64,000 nucleotides of DNA, taken from positions 1-64,000 of the forward strand of contig JANXWS010000017.1 of assembly GCA_025351005.1 (NCBI GenBank). The letters run 5' to 3'. Numbering within the stretch: the first letter of the stretch is position 1; each line of letters starts with the position of its first letter. The notes under the pieces were generated by a model that worked only from the letters and a program-made list of their open reading frames with translations, did not search any database and had not been told where the DNA came from. Below are positions 58,920-64,000 of the stretch, one piece after another. The translations under genes and the position numbers were made by a program. The DNA comes from Pseudomonadota bacterium (GTDB taxonomy: Bacteria; Pseudomonadota; Gammaproteobacteria; Steroidobacterales; Steroidobacteraceae).

Positions 58920-60451
58920 AAGCGCGCGAGCTCCGCGCTGCGCCTCAGCACGTACGCGTCCAGCTCCTCCTTCACGGCCGCGTCGAGCGGCGGCGCCCGG
59001 TACTCGGCGAGCAGCTGCTTCCAGAGGGCGGTGGCGCGCCGGGTCGCGTCCTTCGAGCCCGCGTCGGTCCAGTTCTCGAAGTTGGACCAGTCGGACAGGA
59101 GCGGGCGGTAGAACGCGGTCTCGTAGCGCGCCAGCGTGTGTGCGCTGCCGAAGAAATGGCCCCCGGGCGCGACGCCCTTGATCGCGTCGATGCCGAGGTC
59201 GTCATCGTCGAACGCGACCGGCTTCAGCAGCTCCGCCCAGGTGCGCAGCAGCTCGGCGTCGACGATGATCTTCTCGAGCGAGGCCGACAGGCCGCCCTCG
59301 AGCCAGCCGGCCGCGTGGTTGATCAGATGGCTGTGGCTCAGGATCGCCGCCTGCAGCGAGAACGCGGTCTCGTAGGTCGACTGCGCGTCGACCGCGGGCG
59401 AGGCGTTCACCGCGCTCGTGCGGACCGGGATCCGGAGCCGGCGACCGATCTGCGCGCTGGCGAGTACGCCGTTGACGTATTCGGGAGTGCCGAACGCGGG
59501 CGAGCCGGTGCGCATGTCGACGTTGGACGTGAAGCTGCCGATCACGCACGGCGTTCCCGGGCGAAGCAGCTGGCAGAGCGCAACGATGGCGAGCGCCTCC
59601 GCCGTCTGCTGCACCAGCGCCCCGGCCAGCGTCACCGGCGCCATCGCGCCCATCAGCGTGAACGGCGTGATGACGACGCACTGGCCGTGCCGGGCCATGA
59701 CCATGATGTTGTCGAGGATCTCGGCGTCGACGCGGCGCGGCGAGTTGACGTTGGTCACCGACATCAGCGTGGGCCTGGCGGTGAGCGCCTCGACCGAACA
59801 GCCGTGCTCGATCGCCGACATCGCGATCGCGTCCTCCGCCTGCACCCCGCCGACGCCACGCGCCGCCCAGACGATGTCGGCGCACTCGATGTGCGCACGG
59901 TAGGCCGCGAGGTGGCGGGTCGCGACCGGCACGTCGACGGGCTCGACCACGATGCCGCCCTGCCAGTGCAGGATGCCGAGCCGGTGGGTGAGCTTCAGGA
60001 TGTTGCAGAAGGCCTCCAGGTCGCCGAAGCGCCGCCCGGACTCGAGATCGCTGATGTTCGGCGCGCCGTTGACCGGCCCGAAGTTGACGACATTGCCGCC
60101 GACGTGCAGGTGCCGGTCGGGATTGCGGGCGTGCAGCACGAAGCGTTCGGGAGCGGTCGCGAGCTGCGCGAGCACGATGTCCCGGCCGAGGCGGACCATC
60201 TGCGTCGCGTCGTCGACCAGCGCCCCGGCACGCCGGTAGACGTCGCGTGCGCTTGCGCTGCGGATCTCGAGCCCCGCCTCCTCGAGGACCCGGAACGCGG
60301 CATCCAGAATCCGCTCGACCTGCGCGGACGACAGCACCTCGAGCGGTGGCCAGGGATTGGTGAGGCGCGGCAGGGCCGCGAGCGTCGGGCCCATCGAGCG
60401 GGTCGTGCGGCTGCGGCTGCCGCGGCGGGAGTGGCCGGTGTTCTCGATCAC
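58916..60451 (-). CDS. MttB superfamily methyltransferase-like, no pyrrolysine (copy 2)
   Basis: The 511-residue protein has the same family blocks as the first copy (TPFTLMGAMAPVTLAGAL, GSFTSNVDMRTGSPAFGTP, DAQSTYE, HAAGWLEGGL, GGHFFGSAHT) and also no in-frame TAG. It differs from copy 1 throughout, so it is an old paralogue. No corrinoid protein or reactivase is near. It is followed by a PhnD-like gene with GTGA overlap. Start is GTG 60451. It probably binds a quaternary amine, but the methyl acceptor is unclear in the absence of a corrinoid protein. Confidence 0.91.
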   Translation of the reverse strand: MIENTGHSRRGSRSRTTRSMGPTLAALPRLTNPWPPLEVLSSAQVERILDAAFRVLEEAGLEIRSASARDVYRRAGALVDDATQMVRLGRDIVLAQLATAPERFVLHARNPDRHLHVGGNVVNFGPVNGAPNISDLESGRRFGDLEAFCNILKLTHRLGILHWQGGIVVEPVDVPVATRHLAAYRAHIECADIVWAARGVGGVQAEDAIAMSAIEHGCSVEALTARPTLMSVTNVNSPRRVDAEILDNIMVMARHGQCVVITPFTLMGAMAPVTLAGALVQQTAEALAIVALCQLLRPGTPCVIGSFTSNVDMRTGSPAFGTPEYVNGVLASAQIGRRLRIPVRTSAVNASPAVDAQSTYETAFSLQAAILSHSHLINHAAGWLEGGLSASLEKIIVDAELLRTWAELLKPVAFDDDDLGIDAIKGVAPGGHFFGSAHTLARYETAFYRPLLSDWSNFENWTDAGSKDATRRATALWKQLLAEYRAPPLDAAVKEELDAYVLRRSAELARL

Positions 60452-60562
60452 GGCGCTACCTTACCGCGCCGCCGGCCCGTCGGCACGCAGTCGGTGCGCG
60501 CGCGCCGAGCGACCAGCGTCCGCGGGCGGGGACCGGAATCCGATCCGGCCAAGTCCGCGCCA

Positions 60563-62833
60563 TCACGCCAGCGGGTGAACGCGATGGTCGACCAGGCCCT
60601 GCAGCGGGCCCAGGTATTTCTCGTAGTTCCGCCAGCGGCCGCTCGAGCCCGAATGGACCTTCTGCCGGACCTGCCACTTGCTGGCCGTGATCACGACGCG
60701 TTCGGTCTTGTGAAAATCGAGGCATCTGGAGTCCCACGGCAGCCCGACGAAGTCGAGCATCCGCCGCGTCCAGCCCTCCTGGTCCTCGATCAGCGCCTCG
60801 TACGGGACCTCGAGCAGCGCGCTCGCCGGCAGCAGCGCCCGCCAGTGATCGGTGATGCGGACGTATTCGCCGTAAAAGTGCGCCAGATCGTTGAGGTCGT
60901 GGGCGTAGGGCCCGATGTTGAAGAAGTTCTGGAAGTAGATCGAAAGGCACGTGTCGAACGGATGGCGCCGCATGTGGATGATGCGGGCGCGTGGCAGGGC
61001 GAAGTGGATCAGCCCGGCGTGCAGGAAATTGGCGGGCATCTTGTCGACGACGCGCGTGGCTCCGCCGGACATTGACTGCAGGCGACCAAGATAGTCCCGC
61101 GCCATGCCCGCGATCAGCTCCGGACCGGCTCGGGCCACGGGTTCCGCGTCCCGATATGCGTCGTAGGCCGCGTCCCAGAAGATCACTTCGCCGGCTCCGA
61201 ACGCGGATGGATGGGACGCCAGGATCTGCTCGGTCAGTGAGGTACCCGATCTCGGCATGCCGACGATCAGTATCGGCAGCTCGGCGGCCGAGGCGTCGTC
61301 CGGACGCCCGCGCATGAACGCCTCATCGAAGGTACGGATGATCTGGTCGACGCGGTCGGTCAGTTTCCTGCCGTCGTATTTCGCTCCCTGGCGCTTCGAG
61401 AGCTCGTTGGCTCGCCGGTAGTGACTGAATGCGTCGTCGTATTCCTGCACGTCGTCGAAGTACTTGCCGAGCGCATAGCGCAGGCTGATCTCGGTCGCGA
61501 GTGGCAACCGCTTGTCGAGCAACGCCTCGGCTCCCGCGAGCCACTGGCGATCGTCGCGCGTCATCTTTCGATGCGTCGCGATCCCGGAGTAGCCGAAGGC
61601 GAAGTCCGGCCTCAACTCGATCGCACGCCTGAACAGGGACTCTGCGTCGGCGAACTGGCCGCGGTCAGCCCGTAGCTCCCCCAGGAACGAGAGTGCTTCG
61701 ACGTAATTCGGGTCGATGGCCAGAGCGGCGGCGCAGCTCTTTTCGGCGTCGTCCGGACGCCGCTGCTGGCGCAGCGCAAGCCCGAGGCTCAGGTGGGCCG
61801 GGGCGTAGTCCGGCTGCAGCGCGAGTGCCCGGCTGAAACTCTCCGCCGCCTCGTCGACGTGCCGCAGTTCGAAGAGCACGGTGCCTAGATTGCAGTGGCT
61901 CTCGGCGCGCCGTGGCTCAAGCTCGATGGCCCGCTGGTAGAGGGACACCGATTCGCGACTTTCGCCCAGGTCCCGCAGCACGGCGCCGAGATTGTTGAGC
62001 GCGTCCACGTAAGCCGCGTTCAGCGTCAGGGCTTGCCGGTAGTGGGCGACCGCCTCCTCGCGACGCCCCAGGGCCGCGAGCACGAGTCCCAGGCTGTTGT
62101 GCGCGCTGCTCGACCGGGGATCGAGCCCGACCGCCCGCTCGCTGAGCGTCATCGCCTCACCGAGAAGGCCCTGCCGCACCAGCGCGTTGCCCAGGTTGCA
62201 GAGTATCTGCACGTCGTCGGGCTTCATGCCGAGCGCCGTGCGGTAGCAGCGCGCGGCTTCCGTGTACTGGCCGAGCTCGAGGAACGCATTGCCCAGGTTG
62301 TTCTGCGCCTCGACGAGCTGCGGGTTCCGCTGCAGCGCGCGTTCGTAGAGCGGAACCGCGTCGCGCGCCCGTCCGAGTCCGCGCAGTGAATTGGCGGCAT
62401 CGACCAGGGCCTCGACATTGCCCGGCTGGATCGCGAGCACTCGTCGCAGGCTCTCGAGCGCCGGCGCCCACTGCGCGCGGTCGTGCAGTGCCGCGCCCAG
62501 GTTAGCGTGCGCCTCGGCATCGTTAGGAAGGAGCTCGGCGGCCCGGCGCAGAGCCTGCAAAGCGTCCTTGCCCTGCCGCACGAGTGCGACGCCGAGGACT
62601 TTCCACAGCATCCCGGCGTTCGGTTGCGTCGCGAGCAGGGCGCGGGCCTTGAGCTCCGCCTCGCCGAGGCGGTCTTGGTTGACGAGTGTCACCAGCGCGC
62701 TCACCTCGTGCGGGTTCGCGGGTGACGGCGGCGTGGCGGGGGCGACCACCTGACCGTGGCAGTACTTGTATTTCCTGCCGCTGCCGCAGGGGCAGGGCTC
62801 GTTGCGACCCGGCCTGGCTCCGCCGCTATTCAT
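60563..62833 (-). CDS. SEC-C motif / TPR / sulfotransferase protein
   Basis: The 756-residue protein has three parts. The N terminus is a SEC-C zinc motif (Cys14, Cys16, Cys25, His26 in EPCPCGSGRKYKYCHG). Residues about 45-430 are some ten TPR repeats (for example NLGNALVRQGLLGEAMTLSERAVGL-type helices). The C terminus is a PAPS-dependent sulfotransferase with the 5'-phosphosulfate loop VGMPRSGTSLTEQILASHP (about 519-537) and the 3'-phosphate region RHPFDTCLSIYF. Such proteins may sulfate peptides or glycans. The gene overlaps its upstream neighbour by eight bases. The SEC-C addition to this architecture is uncommon in my memory. Confidence 0.88.
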   Translation of the reverse strand: MNSGGARPGRNEPCPCGSGRKYKYCHGQVVAPATPPSPANPHEVSALVTLVNQDRLGEAELKARALLATQPNAGMLWKVLGVALVRQGKDALQALRRAAELLPNDAEAHANLGAALHDRAQWAPALESLRRVLAIQPGNVEALVDAANSLRGLGRARDAVPLYERALQRNPQLVEAQNNLGNAFLELGQYTEAARCYRTALGMKPDDVQILCNLGNALVRQGLLGEAMTLSERAVGLDPRSSSAHNSLGLVLAALGRREEAVAHYRQALTLNAAYVDALNNLGAVLRDLGESRESVSLYQRAIELEPRRAESHCNLGTVLFELRHVDEAAESFSRALALQPDYAPAHLSLGLALRQQRRPDDAEKSCAAALAIDPNYVEALSFLGELRADRGQFADAESLFRRAIELRPDFAFGYSGIATHRKMTRDDRQWLAGAEALLDKRLPLATEISLRYALGKYFDDVQEYDDAFSHYRRANELSKRQGAKYDGRKLTDRVDQIIRTFDEAFMRGRPDDASAAELPILIVGMPRSGTSLTEQILASHPSAFGAGEVIFWDAAYDAYRDAEPVARAGPELIAGMARDYLGRLQSMSGGATRVVDKMPANFLHAGLIHFALPRARIIHMRRHPFDTCLSIYFQNFFNIGPYAHDLNDLAHFYGEYVRITDHWRALLPASALLEVPYEALIEDQEGWTRRMLDFVGLPWDSRCLDFHKTERVVITASKWQVRQKVHSGSSGRWRNYEKYLGPLQGLVDHRVHPLA

Positions 62834-64000
62834 CGCGGTAGCGGGTCAGGGCGTCACCGAGAGCGGCCTGCAGTGGGCCGAGCCATTGCTCGAAATTCGT
62901 CCAGTGGTCGAGCCCTTCGCGGAAGATCGGCTGGCGAACCTGCTCGGAGCTCGCGGTGCGCACGTTGCGCTGCGTCTTGTGAAACTCGACGCACTGCGGC
63001 TCGAACTCGAGGTTGCAGAAATCGAGCAGCCGTCGCACGTTACCCTCGAGATCATCGACCACATCCTCGTGCTGCACGCGCAGCACCCGTCCGGGCAGCA
63101 CCCGGTCCCAATGCCACATCAGCTCGAGGTACGTGCGGTAGTAGCGCGCGATGTCCTCGATGCTGTAAGTGAACTCCTGTCCGCGCGCGAACAGCTGCTT
63201 GAAATTGCTGAAGCAGCAGGCCATAGGCTCGCGGCGCGCGTCGATGATCTTCGCGTTCGGCAGCATCAGGTGGATGAGGCCCAGGTGCCGGAAGTTGTTC
63301 GGCATCTTGTCGATGAACAACGGCTTGCCGGTGCGGTAGACCCGCGTGGTGGCGAGGTACTTCTCGCCGAGCCCCCGGACTTCGTCGACAGTCAATTCGG
63401 CGAGAATGCGTGGATAGCGCGGGTTCTCCGGGTCGGGATCCCGGCCGCGCAGCGTGCTGACGATCTGCTGCACATTCGGCAGTTCCATCGTGCCCTCGAC
63501 CCGTGAGTGCGAGGCGAGGATCTGCTCGACCAGCGTCGAGCCCGACCGCGGCAGGCCGATGATGAAGATCGGATCCGGGTCCGGCGCACCCCAGCCGCGA
63601 CGGCCGGCGAAGAACTCGGCGGTGCAGACCTCGATCTGCTGGTGCGCCTTGTTCTCGATGATGCTCGGCCGATAGCCGCTGCTGGCGTGTTTCAGTGCGT
63701 TTCCGAGCTCGTAGAAACGGAACGATTCCGCAAAGTCGCGCTGGTCCTCGAGCGCCTTCGCGAGCGCAAAACAGACGTGGAAGCGGTCGACGGTCGCGAC
63801 CGAAGGGTCGGCTTGCAGCGCCCTGAGGCGCGCCAGTTCCTCGTCCGTGAACCGGTAGGTCTTGAGGTTGGCGAGGCTCCAGTAGGCATCGCCGAAGGCC
63901 GGCCGGCACGCGGCGGCTCGGTGGTAGGACGCTATCGCCTCGTCGCGGCGCCCCTGCGTCTTGAGCGCATGGGCGATCGACAGGTGCAGGTCGGCGTCCG
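62826..64000 (-). CDS. TPR-containing sulfotransferase (5' end beyond window)
   Basis: The frame is open from base 64000 down to the stop at 62826, so about 390 C-terminal residues are present. The first part has TPR helices (LHLSIAHALKTQGRRDEAI, then FGDAYWSLANLK). The sulfotransferase domain has IIGLPRSGSTLVEQILASH as the 5'-PSB loop and DARREPMACCFSNFKQ for the 3'-phosphate. It overlaps the SEC-C/TPR gene by eight bases. Tandem copies of this kind are common in some high-GC gammaproteobacteria. The substrate is unknown. Confidence 0.88.
   Translation of the reverse strand, partial: DADLHLSIAHALKTQGRRDEAIASYHRAAACRPAFGDAYWSLANLKTYRFTDEELARLRALQADPSVATVDRFHVCFALAKALEDQRDFAESFRFYELGNALKHASSGYRPSIIENKAHQQIEVCTAEFFAGRRGWGAPDPDPIFIIGLPRSGSTLVEQILASHSRVEGTMELPNVQQIVSTLRGRDPDPENPRYPRILAELTVDEVRGLGEKYLATTRVYRTGKPLFIDKMPNNFRHLGLIHLMLPNAKIIDARREPMACCFSNFKQLFARGQEFTYSIEDIARYYRTYLELMWHWDRVLPGRVLRVQHEDVVDDLEGNVRRLLDFCNLEFEPQCVEFHKTQRNVRTASSEQVRQPIFREGLDHWTNFEQWLGPLQAALGDALTRYRDE

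Noticed and set aside
1-64000. CRISPR arrays, tRNA or rRNA genes, insertion sequences, attachment sites
   Set aside because: I saw no repeated spaced units, cloverleaf-like sequences, transposase or integrase motifs; a tool search was not possible.

Overview
The window reads as one block of a high-GC (roughly 70 percent by eye), densely coded chromosome of an aerobic Gram-negative heterotroph. A TonB-dependent receptor, Rieske oxygenases, heterotetrameric sarcosine oxidase and tandem TPR-sulfotransferase genes suggest a proteobacterium, most likely a gammaproteobacterium of the Steroidobacter/Woeseia type; that placement is an inference. I saw no rRNA, tRNA, transposase, phage gene, integrase or CRISPR array.

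The common theme is capture and stepwise breakdown of quaternary and methylated amines (carnitine, choline, glycine betaine, dimethylglycine, sarcosine, possibly methylated arginine). Region by region: 1-1.9 kb, end of an acyl-CoA dehydrogenase gene and a GlcD-like flavoprotein. 1.9-8.4 kb (minus), LysR regulator, MttB-family methyltransferase, FAD/folate dimethylglycine-dehydrogenase-like enzyme, MFS carrier. 8.7-11.2 kb (plus), iron alcohol dehydrogenase and an enolase-superfamily dehydratase. 11.4-16.4 kb (minus), a tight five-gene carnitine-type operon: beta-keto acid cleavage enzyme, betainyl-CoA thioesterase, ADP-forming acyl-CoA synthetase, CaiD-like hydratase, dimethylarginine hydrolase. 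16.5-19.3 kb (plus), AruI/AruH-like arginine transamination pair, divergent from the former across a perfect inverted repeat.

19.3-28.9 kb (minus) holds an unusual six-gene run: class III aminotransferase, two related flavoproteins, an orphan GcvT-fold protein, a PotG-like ATPase and a TonB receptor. It diverges from two Rieske oxygenases (29.2-31.6 kb) across an AT-rich island with a perfect 16-bp palindrome. 31.9-37.2 kb has a dodecin, an aldehyde dehydrogenase, a remarkable TetR regulator fused to a degenerate Rieske oxygenase, and two divergent polyamine/opine-type permeases. 37.3-40.5 kb (minus) has an HD-domain protein resembling PhnZ/TmpB diiron oxygenases, a choline-dehydrogenase-type GMC flavoenzyme and a 3-hydroxyisobutyrate-dehydrogenase-type reductase. 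40.8-45.3 kb (plus) has an MFS carrier, aldehyde dehydrogenase, second enolase-family protein and GFA-type formaldehyde protein.

45.4-52.9 kb (minus) is soxBDAG plus a second dimethylglycine-dehydrogenase paralogue, divergent from a complete OsmX/OpuC-type ABC importer for quaternary amines (53.2-57.0 kb). 57.1-58.1 kb is a fatty acid desaturase; 58.1-60.5 kb (minus) a second MttB paralogue translationally coupled to a PhnD-like binding protein; 60.6-64.0 kb (minus) two TPR-sulfotransferases, the outer one cut by the window edge.

A working model (inference): betaines enter through the OpuC-type and PotHI-type importers; carnitine is converted through dehydrocarnitine and betainyl-CoA to glycine betaine; choline is oxidised by the GMC enzyme and aldehyde dehydrogenases; Rieske oxygenases or the MttB proteins remove the first methyl group; the two dimethylglycine dehydrogenases and SoxBDAG remove the rest, passing one-carbon units to tetrahydrofolate while the GFA protein deals with free formaldehyde. 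The most unusual item is the TetR-dead Rieske fusion at 33767-35362.
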